Source of the DNA: Streptomyces sp. NBC_00775
GTDB taxonomy: Bacteria > Actinomycetota > Actinomycetes > Streptomycetales > Streptomycetaceae
Length of the DNA stretch: 64,000 nt
Direction: 5' to 3'
NCBI RefSeq assembly: GCF_036347135.1
Contig: NZ_CP108938.1
Coordinates: forward strand, 6,696,001-6,760,000
Below the pieces are notes generated by a model. The model made no database searches, had not been told where the DNA came from, and saw only the letters and a program-made list of their open reading frames with translations. Of the stretch, positions 34,204 through 43,822 are shown in pieces. The number at the start of each line of letters is the position of its first letter. Within the stretch, counting starts at the first letter, position 1. A program made the position numbers and the translations under genes.

Positions 34204-36640
34204 AGGTGAACCCGCTCAGCGGCCCCGCGGTCGTCCCCGTCGTCGTTCCGTCGCTGGTGGTGCCGTCCGTCGTGCCGCCCGTGTCGGTGCCACCGTCTGT
34301 CGTGGTGCCGGTGGTGGTGCCCCCGTCTGTGGTGGTGCCGTCCGTGGTCGTGCCGCCGGTTGCCTGGCCTTGGTTCTGCCCTTGGCTCTGGCCCTGGTTC
34401 TGGCCCTGCGTCTGGCCTTGGTTCTGCCCCTGGGTCTGACCTTGGTTCTGGCCCTGCGTCTGCCCCTGGTCCTGGCCCTGGATGTCCTGGCTGGGCGTGG
34501 TGGCGCCGCCGGTGGTCGGGGTGGTCGGGATGGTGGGCGGTTCGACCGGGGGAGGTGTCGTCTGCTCGGCGCCCGGCTGGAGCTGGAGGTCGAACTCCGT
34601 CGCGGTGGTGCCCTTGAGGGCGGCCTTGGTGAACTGGGCCCAGATCTGCGCCGGGTAGCCGCCGCCGTTGATACGGGGCTGGCCGAGGGCGCCGTACAGG
34701 GACTTGTGGGCGCCCGTCTCGGGGTCCTGGCCCATGACGGAGACGACGGTGGCGAGGTCGGGGGTGTAGCCCGCGAACCAGGCGGCCTGGTCCTCCTCGG
34801 CGGTGCCGGTCTTGCCCGCGGCGGGGCGGTCGGCGGCCAGTGCGGCGGTGCCGGTGCCGCCCTCGACGACGCTCTGCAGCATGGACGTGGTCGTGTCGGC
34901 GGCCTCGCGGCTCACCGCCTTCTTGCTGTTCTGGGCGGGCAGCTGCACATCCGGCGCGCCTTGGTTCGAGATCTTCTCGACGAGGGTGTACGTGCCGTGC
35001 TCGCCGTGGTGGGCGAGCGTGGCGTACGCCGACGCCATGTCGAGGACGCTGGCGGTGGCGGGGCCGAGCGCGATGGAGGGGGTGGCGGTCAGGTCGGGGG
35101 TGTTGGAGGGGATGCCGAGGTCCATGGCCGTCTGCTTGACCTTGTCGGGGCCGACGTCGACGGCCATCTGCGCGTACACCGAGTTGACGGACTTGTCGGT
35201 GGCGGTGCGCACGGTGATGTTGCCGTACGAGACGCCGTCCTCGTTCTCGGGCGCGTAGTAGCCGCCGTTCCAGCCTTGTACGGGGCGCTTGTTGGTGCCG
35301 TCGTAGATGGTGTTCGGGGTGATCATCCGGCCGTCCTGGGTCTGCGAGAAGTTCTGCGCGGCCGAGGTGAAGACGAACGGCTTGAAGGTGGAGCCGACTT
35401 GGTAGTCGCGGCGGGTCGCGTTGTTGACGTACTGCTTGGTGTAGTCGATGCCGCCGTACATCGCGACGACCTTGCCGTTGGACGGGTCGATGGCGACGCC
35501 GCCCGCGCGGACGTAGTTGTCGACCTTGCGGTTCTTCTTGTCGAGCTTGTCCATCACCTGGTCGTTGACGGCCTTCACGAAGGCGTCCTGCTTGGGCTTC
35601 TCCAGCGTGGTGGTGATGCGGTAGCCGCCGGTCGCGAGGGTGTCCTCGTCGATGATCTTGTTCGACGTCAGATAGTCCTTGACGGCCTGCACCAGGTAGC
35701 CGCGCTGGCCGGACATGCCCGCGGAGCCCTTGGCCTGCTTCGGCATCTGGAACTTGACGTTGTTCCGGTCCGACTGGCTCAGCCACTTCTTCTTGACCAT
35801 GCCGTCGAGGACGTAGTTCCAGCGGGCGACGGCCGCGGACTTGTTCTCGGGGTGCGCGATCACGTCGTACTCGCTGGGCGCGTTGAGGAGTGCCGCGAGG
35901 TAGGCGCCCTGGGCGACCGTCAGGTCGTTGGCGTCGACGCCGTAGTAGGCCTGGGCGGCGGCCTGGATGCCGTACGCGTTGCGGCCGTAGTAGCTGGTGT
36001 TGAGGTAGCCCTCGAGGATGGCGTCCTTGCTCTTCTCGCGGTCGAGCTTGATGGAGATGAAGAACTCTTTGATCTTCCGCGTGGCGGTCTGTTCCTGGCC
36101 CAGGTAGTAGTTCTTCACGTACTGCTGGGTGATCGTCGAGCCGGACTGCTTGCCCTTGCCGGTGGCCGTGTTCCAGCCGGCGCGGAGCATCGCCTTCGGG
36201 TCGATGGCCGACTCGGAGTAGAAGTCCCGGTCCTCGGCCGCGAGGGTCGCGTGCTGGGCGGCCTTGGAGATCTGCGCGAGCGTCACGTTCTCGCGGTTGA
36301 CCTCGCCGTCGCGGGCGAGCTGGCTGCCGTCGGCGTACAGGTAGACGTTGCTCTGCTTGGTCGCGGCGGCGTTCGCCGGCGGGATCTTGACCAGGTAGTA
36401 GCCGAGCGCGAAGAGGCCGATCAGGAGCAGTATCACGACGAGGAACGTGCCGAGCACGATCCGCCAGGTCGGGATGAGCCGACGCCAGCCGGTGCGCTGC
36501 CGCTTCTGCTTCTTGCCGGGTTCGCCGGGCCGGCCCGGTGCTCCCTGCGGTCCCGGTCCCGGTTCCGAACCTGGTCCCGGTTCCGGGTTCCTCGGTGCCC
36601 AGCCCTGGCTGTTCTGCTGCGGCTGCGGCTTGTCGCTCAT
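34190..36640 (-). CDS. Bifunctional class A penicillin-binding protein with Gln/Gly/Thr repeat tail
   Basis: 816 residues from ATG 36640. A Pro/Gly-rich cytoplasmic N terminus precedes one membrane helix (VLGTFLVVILLLIGLFALGYYLV). The glycosyltransferase domain (GT51) has AAEDRDFYSESAIDPKAMLRA, GSTITQQYVKNYYL and EGYLNTSYYG. The transpeptidase has the SxxK motif STFK, then SVN and KTGT. The ~110-residue C-terminal tail is built of GQNQGQTQ-type repeats followed by GTTTDGTTT repeats and is outside the membrane. It polymerises and crosslinks peptidoglycan. Confidence 0.92.
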   Translation of the reverse strand: MSDKPQPQQNSQGWAPRNPEPGPGSEPGPGPQGAPGRPGEPGKKQKRQRTGWRRLIPTWRIVLGTFLVVILLLIGLFALGYYLVKIPPANAAATKQSNVYLYADGSQLARDGEVNRENVTLAQISKAAQHATLAAEDRDFYSESAIDPKAMLRAGWNTATGKGKQSGSTITQQYVKNYYLGQEQTATRKIKEFFISIKLDREKSKDAILEGYLNTSYYGRNAYGIQAAAQAYYGVDANDLTVAQGAYLAALLNAPSEYDVIAHPENKSAAVARWNYVLDGMVKKKWLSQSDRNNVKFQMPKQAKGSAGMSGQRGYLVQAVKDYLTSNKIIDEDTLATGGYRITTTLEKPKQDAFVKAVNDQVMDKLDKKNRKVDNYVRAGGVAIDPSNGKVVAMYGGIDYTKQYVNNATRRDYQVGSTFKPFVFTSAAQNFSQTQDGRMITPNTIYDGTNKRPVQGWNGGYYAPENEDGVSYGNITVRTATDKSVNSVYAQMAVDVGPDKVKQTAMDLGIPSNTPDLTATPSIALGPATASVLDMASAYATLAHHGEHGTYTLVEKISNQGAPDVQLPAQNSKKAVSREAADTTTSMLQSVVEGGTGTAALAADRPAAGKTGTAEEDQAAWFAGYTPDLATVVSVMGQDPETGAHKSLYGALGQPRINGGGYPAQIWAQFTKAALKGTTATEFDLQLQPGAEQTTPPPVEPPTIPTTPTTGGATTPSQDIQGQDQGQTQGQNQGQTQGQNQGQTQGQNQGQSQGQNQGQATGGTTTDGTTTDGGTTTGTTTDGGTDTGGTTDGTTSDGTTTGTTAGPLSGFTSRKH

Positions 36641-36842
36641 GTGTCGCCGGACTCCTGTTTCGCGTGCATACGTTCCCGTACGCCCTCGTACGCCTTGTGC
36701 GCCCCCTCTTGAAGACTGTCGCACCAAGCGTTCCGTTCCCTGAGCCCGGCACGCGTCGCGCCCGGAAAATGCCTGGCAGGCGAGGACGTCGGCGGACTAG
36801 GCTCTTGCGCTTTGGCTCAACGCGGCGGAGGGGGAAGGTGTT

Positions 36843-37643
36843 GTGGGTGCAGGGCGGTTGTACGCGGCCGTCGCGAGACGCGGGTTCCGGCGGTACGCCA
36901 CCTATCGGTCGGCGACGGCGGCGGGGGTGTTCACCAACACCGTCTTCGGGCTGATCCTGGCGTACACCTTCATCGCGCTGTGGGACGCCAAGCCGCACCT
37001 CGGCGGCTACGACCAGGCGCAGGCGCTCACCTATGTGTGGCTCGGGCAGGCGCTGCTGGCGGTGATGGCGGTGATGGGCGGCGGCTTCGAGGAGGAGCTG
37101 ATCGAGAGAATCCGTACGGGTGACATCGCGATCGACCTGTACCGGCCCGCCGATCTACAGCTGTGGTCGCTGGCCCAGGACGCGGGACGGGCGCTGTTCC
37201 ATCTGCTGGGACGAGGGGTGGTTCCGCTGGCGTTCGGCGCGGTCTTCTTCGACCTGGCGCTGCCCGCCGACCCGCTGACCTGGATCGCGTTCATCGTCGC
37301 GGTCGTTCTCGGGGTGCTCGTCAGCTTCTCGATCCGCTATCTGGTGGCGCTGTCGGCGTTCTGGCTTCTGGACGGGGCGGGCATGACGCAACTGGCCCTG
37401 ATCGCCGGGATCTTCTGTTCGGGGATGATGCTGCCGCTGAACGTGTTCCCGGGCGCGCTGGGCGAGGTCGTACGGGCGCTGCCCTGGTCGTCCCTGGTCC
37501 AGGCGCCGGTGGACGTCCTGCTCGGCACGGCGGATCCCCTGCCCACGTACGCCTTCCAGGCGGCCTGGGCGCTCGGGCTGCTCGCGCTCGGGCGGCTGTT
37601 GCAGTCGGCGGCGACGCGGAGGGTGGTCGTACAGGGTGGCTAG
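36843..37643 (+). CDS. ABC-2 type exporter permease (first subunit)
   Basis: 266 residues from GTG 36843, preceded by GGAGGGGGAAGG. Six hydrophobic segments, with the cytoplasmic block GFEEELIERIRTGDIAIDLYRPADLQLW characteristic of the ABC2_membrane_6 family. It overlaps the next permease by 8 bp, and an ATPase follows, so the three genes make one heterodimeric exporter. Substrate unknown. Confidence 0.82.
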   Translation: MGAGRLYAAVARRGFRRYATYRSATAAGVFTNTVFGLILAYTFIALWDAKPHLGGYDQAQALTYVWLGQALLAVMAVMGGGFEEELIERIRTGDIAIDLYRPADLQLWSLAQDAGRALFHLLGRGVVPLAFGAVFFDLALPADPLTWIAFIVAVVLGVLVSFSIRYLVALSAFWLLDGAGMTQLALIAGIFCSGMMLPLNVFPGALGEVVRALPWSSLVQAPVDVLLGTADPLPTYAFQAAWALGLLALGRLLQSAATRRVVVQGG

Positions 37644-38514
37644 CCTGGTGAAGGAGAAAGAGCGAACGGTGGCCTCCTGGCCGCCCGAGCGGCAGGGGCC
37701 GTACGCCCGCGTGCGCGACGGTCTGCGCGCGTACCGCATGATCGCCGCCATGTGGATCCGCTCTACGATGGCCTACCGCGCCTCTTTCGCGCTGGCCGTC
37801 ACGGGCAACCTGGTGGTGAGCGGCCTGGACTTCGTCGCGATCCTGCTGATGTTCTCGCAGGTCGACCGGCTCGGCGGCTACAGCCTGCCCGAGGTCGCCT
37901 TCCTGTACGGCTCCTCGGCCGCCGCCTTCGGGCTCGCGCAGCTGGCGTTCGGTTCGCTGGACCGGCTGGGGAGCCGGGTGCGCGACGGCACGCTCGACAC
38001 GCTCCTCGTGCGTCCGGTGCCCGTGCTCGCGCAGGTCGCCGCGGACCGCTTCGCGCTGCGCCGCCTCGGCCGGATCACGCAGGGGCTGCTGATCCTCGGG
38101 TACGCGACCGCCGCCCTCGACATCTCCTGGACGCCGCTCAAGATGCTGATGCTCCCGCTGATGCTGCTCAGCGGTGGTGTGATCTTCTCGGCGGTGTTCG
38201 TGGCGGGCGCGGCCTTCCAGTTCGTCGCGCAGGACGCCTCCGAGGTGCAGAACTCCTTCACGTACGGCGGCAGTACGCTCCTTCAGTATCCGCCGACCGT
38301 CTTCGCCAAGGATCTGGTGCGCGGGGTGACGTTCGTTCTCCCGCTGGCCTTCGTCAACTGGCTGCCCGCGCTGTATGTGCTGGGGCGCCCTTATCCGCTC
38401 GACCTGCCGACGTGGGTCGCTTTCGCACCGCCGCTGGTGGCGGCGGGCTGCTGTGCGCTGGCGGGGATCGCCTGGCGTGCGGGACTTCGTTCGTATCGCA
38501 GTACGGGGAGTTGA
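37636..38514 (+). CDS. ABC-2 type exporter permease (second subunit)
   Basis: 292 residues if GTG 37636 is used; GTG 37648 or 37669 are alternatives. Six hydrophobic segments and the block SLDRLGSRVRDGTLDTLLVRPVPVLAQV, which parallels the LIERIRTGDIAIDLYRPADL motif in its partner, place it in the same permease family. PLDLPTWVAFAPPLVAAGCCALAG is the last helix. Translationally coupled to both neighbours. Confidence 0.82.
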   Translation: MASLVKEKERTVASWPPERQGPYARVRDGLRAYRMIAAMWIRSTMAYRASFALAVTGNLVVSGLDFVAILLMFSQVDRLGGYSLPEVAFLYGSSAAAFGLAQLAFGSLDRLGSRVRDGTLDTLLVRPVPVLAQVAADRFALRRLGRITQGLLILGYATAALDISWTPLKMLMLPLMLLSGGVIFSAVFVAGAAFQFVAQDASEVQNSFTYGGSTLLQYPPTVFAKDLVRGVTFVLPLAFVNWLPALYVLGRPYPLDLPTWVAFAPPLVAAGCCALAGIAWRAGLRSYRSTGS

Positions 38515-38521
38515 ACTCGGC

Positions 38522-39526
38522 GTGGAAACAGATCTGTTGGCCAAGGACCCGGTGGACGCCTTCATCGAGCTCGACGGTGTCGAGAAGGTCTTCGACGTAC
38601 GCAAGAAGACCGGCTTCCTGCGCAGTGAACGGCGGCAGGTGCGGGCGGTGGACTCCCTCTCCTTCACCGTGCCGCGCGGCGAGATGGTCGGCTACATCGG
38701 CCCGAACGGTGCGGGCAAGTCGACCACCATCAAGATGCTGACCGGCATCCTCACGCCGAGCGGCGGCCGGCTGCGGGTCGCGGGCATCGACCCGTCGCGC
38801 GAGCGCACCCGTCTCGCGCGGCGCATCGGGGTCGTGTTCGGGCAACGTACGACCCTGTGGTGGGACCTCCCGCTGATCGACTCGTACCGGCTGATGCACC
38901 GCATGTACCGCATCCCGGACGGGCGTTACCGCGACAACCTCGACCGCTGCGTCGAACTCCTCGAACTCGGCGCCCTGTTGGACGTTCCCGTCCGCCAGCT
39001 CTCCCTGGGGCAGCGGATGCGCGGAGACATCGCGGCCGCGCTGCTGCACGACCCGGAGGTGCTCTACCTCGACGAGCCGACGATCGGGCTCGACGTGATC
39101 AGCAAGGCGCGGGTCCGGGAGTTCCTGCGGGACCTGAACGCCGAGCGCGGCACGACGGTGCTGCTCACCACGCACGACCTCACCGACATCGAGCAGTTGT
39201 GCCGGCGGGTGATGGTCATCGACCACGGGCGGCTGATGTACGACGGTCCGCTGACCGGGCTGCACGAGGTGGGGGAGAGCGAGCGGACGCTGGTGGTGGA
39301 CCTGGAACGGGAGCTTCCGCCGATCGAGGTGGAGGCGGCGCGGGTGGTGAGGGTGGAGGGACCGCGGCAGTGGCTCGCCTTCCCGGCGGACCAGTCGGCG
39401 GCTCCGCTGGTGGCGCGGATCGCGGCGGAGTATCCACTCGTCGACCTCTCCGTGCGCGAGCCCGACATCGAGGCCGTCATCGCGAAGATGTACGCACAGG
39501 ACGGTGCGGAGAAAGCGGTGTCGTAG
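38522..39526 (+). CDS. ABC transporter ATPase of the ABC-2 exporter
   Basis: 334 residues from GTG 38522 (VETDLLAKDPVDAFIEL), 7 bp after the permease stop. Walker A GYIGPNGAGKSTTIKML, signature LSLGQRMRGDIAAALLHDP, Walker B VLYLDEPTIGLD and H-loop LLTTHDLTD are complete. The stretch FGQRTTLWWDLPLIDSY in the Q-loop region is typical of ATPases paired with ABC2_membrane_6 permeases. A ~90-residue C-terminal domain probably regulates the complex. Confidence 0.9.
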   Translation: METDLLAKDPVDAFIELDGVEKVFDVRKKTGFLRSERRQVRAVDSLSFTVPRGEMVGYIGPNGAGKSTTIKMLTGILTPSGGRLRVAGIDPSRERTRLARRIGVVFGQRTTLWWDLPLIDSYRLMHRMYRIPDGRYRDNLDRCVELLELGALLDVPVRQLSLGQRMRGDIAAALLHDPEVLYLDEPTIGLDVISKARVREFLRDLNAERGTTVLLTTHDLTDIEQLCRRVMVIDHGRLMYDGPLTGLHEVGESERTLVVDLERELPPIEVEAARVVRVEGPRQWLAFPADQSAAPLVARIAAEYPLVDLSVREPDIEAVIAKMYAQDGAEKAVS

Positions 39527-39590
39527 CGAGCCCCGCACGGAATGGCGGGCCGCATAGCCCGTGCGGCGGGGAACTCGTAGGCTGCTGTAC

Positions 39591-40451
39591 ATGACCGACG
39601 ACGAACTCCCGGAGCTGCGAGCCTCCGACGCCGATCGTGAACGAGTTTCCGAACAGCTGAGGGACGCCCTCGCCGAGGGCCGCCTCGACATGGAGGAGTT
39701 CGAGGAGCGGCTGGAGGCGACGTACAAGGCACGCACCTACGGGGAGTTGGCGCCGATCACCCGCGATCTGCCGGGCCCGGCCGCCGTGGCGCCACCCGTC
39801 TCCATGATCAAGCAGCCTGTGGAGAGCGGTAGTTGGGCGGGCCGGATCGTCGGCGGTGAGGGCTCGTCGGCATGGGCCGTCGCGATCATGTCGGGCTTCG
39901 AGCGCAAGGGCCGCTGGACCGTACCCCGGCGTTTCAACTCCTTCGCCTTCTGGGGCGGCGGCGAGATCGACCTGCGCGAGGCGAACTTCGCGGACCGCGA
40001 GGTCGTGATCAACTGCGTCGCCATCATGGGCGGCATGAACGTCGTCGTACCGCCCGGCGTCGAGGTCGTCGTCCGTGGCATCGGCATCATGGGCGGCTTC
40101 GACCACCGCGAGGAGGGGCAGCCCGGCGAGCCCGGCGCCCCGCGCGTCATCGTCACCGGCTTCGCCTTCTGGGGCGGCGTCGGCGTCGAACGCAAACTGA
40201 CCCGCGCCGAACGCCTCCGCATCAAGGAGGAGCGCCGCCAGGAGAAGCTCGAACGCAGGGCGGCCCGCAAGGAGTTGCAGGGCTCGGGCTCGGACAGCAA
40301 CGGCCTGGGCGAGATGTTCGACGCGCTGGACGAGGCCCGCGACCTGATCCGGGAGCGCCACGAGGACCGCAGGGAGCGCCACGAGGAGCGCCGGGAGCGC
40401 CACAGGGAACGCCGGGAGGCGAGGGACAGGCGCCGCCACGGCGAGTACTGA
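39591..40451 (+). CDS. DUF1707 and LiaF-like (DUF2154) domain protein
   Basis: 286 residues from ATG 39591. The N terminus ELRASDADRERVSEQLRDAL...RLDMEEFEERLEATYKARTYGEL is a textbook DUF1707. The middle (ISGFERKGRW-like SGFERKGRWTVPRRFNSFAFWGG and VVINCVAIMGGMNVVVPPGVEV) is the LiaF-like beta-solenoid. The C-terminal ~70 residues are a charged coiled-coil with RRERHEERRERHRERREARD repeats. No membrane helix was seen. Function unknown, possibly envelope-stress related. Confidence 0.8.
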   Translation: MTDDELPELRASDADRERVSEQLRDALAEGRLDMEEFEERLEATYKARTYGELAPITRDLPGPAAVAPPVSMIKQPVESGSWAGRIVGGEGSSAWAVAIMSGFERKGRWTVPRRFNSFAFWGGGEIDLREANFADREVVINCVAIMGGMNVVVPPGVEVVVRGIGIMGGFDHREEGQPGEPGAPRVIVTGFAFWGGVGVERKLTRAERLRIKEERRQEKLERRAARKELQGSGSDSNGLGEMFDALDEARDLIRERHEDRRERHEERRERHRERREARDRRRHGEY

Positions 40452-40487
40452 AGTGGGGCGGCGACTTGTGAGTCCCGGCCGACTGGA

Positions 40488-40575
40488 GCGCCCCTATTAG
40501 GGGCGCGGGGCTGTGACATGGTGCGGCTCCGCCGCGTGGGCGCGACCAGCCACGACGAACCCGCGCCCGACGAAC
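40488..40575. repeat. Streptomyces intergenic repeat with GCGCCCCT hairpin
   Basis: GCGCCCCT (40488-40495) pairs with 40499-40506 around ATT, and the downstream GGGGCGCGGGGCTGTGACAT, CGCCGCGTGGGCGCGACC, AGCCACGACGAACCCGCGCC sequence is a family dispersed through many Streptomyces chromosomes. It lies between the convergent DUF1707 and SGNH hydrolase genes and can act as a terminator. Confidence 0.75.
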
Positions 40576-40584
40576 GACCGGCAG

Positions 40585-41919
40585 CTACAGTTCGGCCGAC
40601 ACGGAGCCCTTCAAGTCACCCAGGTCGAAGACCTCCGCCATCCGCTTGTACCCCTTGTCACTGGGGTGCAAGTGATCCCCGGAGTCATAGTCGCTCCGCA
40701 ACCGCCGAGGGTTGTACGGATCCCGCAAGACCTGGTCGAAGTCGACCACCGCGTCGTACACCTTCCCGGCCCGGATCTCCGCGTTGACGGCCTGCCGTAC
40801 GGCCTCCCGCCCGCTGGTGTACCCGCGATGCCCCTGAAACGGCATCAAGGTCGCCCCGACCACCCGCAACCCCCGCGCATGCGCCTGCTGCACCAGCTTG
40901 CGCAGCCCATCCGTGACTGTCGCGGGATCGACCTGACTCGGGTTCCGCAGAATGTCGTTGATCCCGAGATCGATGACGACGGCCTTGACGTTCGTACGGT
41001 CGAGCACGTCCCGCCCGAACCGCGACAGAGCACTCGGATTGTCGGCCGGACGGCCAAGTCCCGCAGTCAGTACCTGATTCCCGCTGATCCCTTGGTTGAC
41101 GACGCTGTACCGCGGCGCGGAGCCGGAGCCCGCCGCCGCGCGCAGCCGCTCCGAAAGGATGTCGGTCCAACGGTGGTTGGCCCCGACGGTGGAGGTGATG
41201 CCGTCGGTGAGCGAGTCGCCCAGTACGACGACGGTGCCCGCGGAGTCGTCGCTCAGCACGTCGAGGGCGGTCAAGTACCGCCAGTACTCGGTCTGTTCGG
41301 TGTACGCGGTGCCGCTCACGTCCTCCGTGAGGTCGCCCTCGGCGACGTACGACGTCTGGCGCGCGTGCGGGTGGTAGGTGACCGGGCCGGATGCGGTGGG
41401 GGAGTACGTCGTCACGAGGACGTCCGAGCCGTACGGGATCCGCACTCGTACGGCGTCGCTCAGCACCTGCGCTCCGGCCGGGACGACGACCGAGGTGCTG
41501 CCGCCGAAGGTGAGGCGGCGCATGGTGTCGGTCGTGGCGGCGGCGGTGTTCGTGGTCGCGGCGACGGCGATGGTGGCGTGCGTGATGGTGAGCGGCTGCT
41601 GCCCGTAGAGGTTGGACAGCGTGACGCGGGCACTCGTACCGCCCGCGCTCGCGTGCACGACGTTGCGCACGGAGTGGCCCGCCATGCCGGTCGTCTCGGT
41701 GCCGGGCTCGGCTCCGACGGGGGAGGCGGACCAGGCGCCGACCCAGGTGCCGGTGGAGGCGGGGGCGGCCGAGTTGCCCGGGGTGCGGTCGCGGGCGACG
41801 TGGTTCTGGGTGCTGCCGCTGCCGTCGTCGGCTGCGACACCGGCATATATGGCGGCGGAAAGGGTCACGATCACGGCGATGATCGCGGCGAGCAGGGCAT
41901 AACCATGACGCTTGGTCAT
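40585..41919 (-). CDS. SGNH/GDSL hydrolase, membrane-anchored or secreted
   Basis: 444 residues from ATG 41919. An N-terminal helix (GYALLAAIIAVIVTLSAAIYAGVA) acts as signal or anchor. About 200 residues of beta-rich sequence (WVGAWSASPVG, RVTLSNLYGQQPL) precede the SGNH domain: block I VVVLGDSLTDGI (nucleophile Ser), block II SVVNQGISGNQVL, block III VKAVVIDLGINDIL, block V SGDHLHPSDKGY with catalytic Asp-His. Such enzymes are esterases or lipases; substrate unknown. Confidence 0.88.
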   Translation of the reverse strand: MTKRHGYALLAAIIAVIVTLSAAIYAGVAADDGSGSTQNHVARDRTPGNSAAPASTGTWVGAWSASPVGAEPGTETTGMAGHSVRNVVHASAGGTSARVTLSNLYGQQPLTITHATIAVAATTNTAAATTDTMRRLTFGGSTSVVVPAGAQVLSDAVRVRIPYGSDVLVTTYSPTASGPVTYHPHARQTSYVAEGDLTEDVSGTAYTEQTEYWRYLTALDVLSDDSAGTVVVLGDSLTDGITSTVGANHRWTDILSERLRAAAGSGSAPRYSVVNQGISGNQVLTAGLGRPADNPSALSRFGRDVLDRTNVKAVVIDLGINDILRNPSQVDPATVTDGLRKLVQQAHARGLRVVGATLMPFQGHRGYTSGREAVRQAVNAEIRAGKVYDAVVDFDQVLRDPYNPRRLRSDYDSGDHLHPSDKGYKRMAEVFDLGDLKGSVSAEL

Positions 41920-42200
41920 GCGGTGCGATTCTCCTCGGGCGATGGGAGCCCGAGGCTCCGATGTGATCACCCCATGATGCGTCATGGGGTGGAAGAACAT
42001 GGACGGCGCCCCTTAAGGGACCCCTGAGATTCCCCTGGGACCTCCTGGGACCCGCTGGGACCCGGTGGGGATCCTCTGGTCTGTCCCCCTGGTCGATCCC
42101 TAGTGCTCCCCGTCCGAACAGACGCCGGGAACTCCTGATCCGTTCCAGGAGTCGGTCAGGTAGGGACAATGTGCATGAGGTCACCGAACGGGTGGAGCGG

Positions 42201-43568
42201 ATGGAACGCACGAAACCGGAAGAAGTGGGCGCCGAGGGGCAGCATGCCCGCCCGGGCGCCGCCGTGAACCCGGCGACGACCGCCCCCGGGCCGCCGGGCC
42301 GGGCCATGACGTCCTTCAGCCCCGCCGACGAGGAGAAACGCCGCGGTGTCCGCCGTATGAAGGCGACGGCGACCGGACTGCTGCTCTTCGTCGCACTGGT
42401 GTACGTCCTCGCCAAGTGGGCGTCGAACGAGGGCGCGGGCGCCTGGGCCGGATATGTCGCCGCGGCGGCCGAGGCGGGCATGGTCGGTGCGATGGCCGAC
42501 TGGTTCGCGGTCACGGCGCTCTTCCGCCACCCGCTCGGCATTCCCATCCCGCACACCGCGATCATCCCCACCAAGAAGGACCAGCTGGGTGTGTCGCTGG
42601 GTGAGTTCGTCGGCGAGAACTTCCTCTCCGAGGAAGTCGTACGACAGCGGCTGCGCGCCGTCGGCATCGGCAGCCGGCTGGGCGCCTGGCTCGCCGAACC
42701 GGACCACGCCGACCGGGTCACGGCGGAGCTGGCGACCGCGCTCAGGGGAGCGCTGACCGTCCTGCGGGACTCCGACGTCCAGGCGATCGTCGGCGAGGCC
42801 ATCACCCGCCGCGCCGACGCCCAGGAGATCGCACCCGGCATAGGGAAGATGCTGGAGAAGATCGTCGCGGACGGTGGCCACAAGCGGGTCGTCGACCTGG
42901 TCTGCGTACGCGCCCACGACTGGCTGGTGCTGCACGACGAGCAGGTCATGGACGCGGTGCAGGGCGGCGCGCCCGGCTGGACCCCCCGCTTCGTCGACAA
43001 GAAGGTCGGCGAGCGTGTCTACAAGGAACTGCTCCGCTTCGTCACCGAGATGCGCGACTCCCCCTCCCACCCGGCTCGCGGCGCCCTCGACCGTTTCCTC
43101 ACCGACTTCGCCTCCGACCTCCAGTCCGACACCGACACCCGTGCGCGCGTGGAGCGGTTGAAGGGCGAGGTGCTGGGCCGCGGCGAGGTCCAGGACCTGA
43201 TCGCCTCCGCCTGGACGGCCGTACGGTCCATGATCGTGTCCGCCGCCGAGGACGAGCGCAGCGAGCTGCGGCTGCGGGTGCGCGCCTCCCTGCTGTCGCT
43301 GGGCGCCCGCATGGCCACCGAGCCCAAGCTCCAGGCCAAGGTCGACAGCTGGGTGGAGGGCGCGGCGGTGTACGTCGTGACGACGTACCGCAAGGAGATC
43401 ACCTCGCTGATCACGGACACGGTGGCGGGCTGGGACGCCGAGCACACCACCAAGAAGATCGAGGCCCACATCGGCCGCGACCTGCAGTTCATCCGGATCA
43501 ACGGCACGGTGGTGGGTTCGCTGGTGGGCCTGCTGATCTACGTGGTGTCGAGAGCGGTGGGGGCGTAA
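42201..43568 (+). CDS. DUF445 family membrane protein
   Basis: About 455 residues from ATG 42201; ATG 42306 (MTSFSPADEEKRR) is an alternative with better family fit. Hydrophobic segments at both ends (ATGLLLFVALVYVLAKW and VGSLVGLLIYVVSRAVG) enclose a long helical region; GMVGAMADWFAVTALFRHPLGIPIPHTAIIP and QLGVSLGEFVGENFLSEEVV are the DUF445 signatures. Function unknown; related proteins are inner-membrane. It ends before a 12-bp hairpin. Confidence 0.82.
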   Translation: MERTKPEEVGAEGQHARPGAAVNPATTAPGPPGRAMTSFSPADEEKRRGVRRMKATATGLLLFVALVYVLAKWASNEGAGAWAGYVAAAAEAGMVGAMADWFAVTALFRHPLGIPIPHTAIIPTKKDQLGVSLGEFVGENFLSEEVVRQRLRAVGIGSRLGAWLAEPDHADRVTAELATALRGALTVLRDSDVQAIVGEAITRRADAQEIAPGIGKMLEKIVADGGHKRVVDLVCVRAHDWLVLHDEQVMDAVQGGAPGWTPRFVDKKVGERVYKELLRFVTEMRDSPSHPARGALDRFLTDFASDLQSDTDTRARVERLKGEVLGRGEVQDLIASAWTAVRSMIVSAAEDERSELRLRVRASLLSLGARMATEPKLQAKVDSWVEGAAVYVVTTYRKEITSLITDTVAGWDAEHTTKKIEAHIGRDLQFIRINGTVVGSLVGLLIYVVSRAVGA

Positions 43569-43596
43569 GGAGCCATGCCCGGCGGTACTCATGCGA

Positions 43597-43626
43597 GACG
43601 CCCGTGAGTTGAAGCTCACGGGCGTC
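43597..43626 (+). terminator. Hairpin terminator after the DUF445 gene
   Basis: GACGCCCGTGAG (43597-43608) pairs perfectly with 43615-43626 around a 6-nt loop, 29 bp after the stop. Confidence 0.75.
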
Positions 43627-43796
43627 GGACGGAGGGACGGGCGGGCGGTCACGCCGGCCTTCGGCCGACGGGGCTCGGCCAGGGTCCCTGCGGTGGGGCT
43701 ACTCGCCGGCCGCCCGGAAGTCCGCGCGCCGGCGTCGGGCGGACATCGCCCAGGTCGCAGGGGGGCAGGCTGCGGGCGAGGATGGGCGCGGGTCTG

Positions 43797-43822
43797 AGTA
43801 CCGGGTACTGAGTACGCGTACT
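43797..43822. promoter_or_regulatory. Paired AGTAC/GTACT dyads upstream of a small membrane protein
   Basis: AGTAC-CGG-GTACT (43797-43809) is followed by AGTACGCGTACT (43811-43822), two palindromes side by side ~40 bp before the start at 43860. They look like operators for a dimeric repressor such as a TetR family member; no such regulator is in this window. A 9-bp hairpin (43825-43846) follows. Confidence 0.5.

Noticed and set aside
42000..42120. CTGGGACCC-like repeats upstream of the DUF445 gene considered as an operator array
   Set aside because: Units vary in length and lack dyad symmetry; more likely simple-sequence drift.
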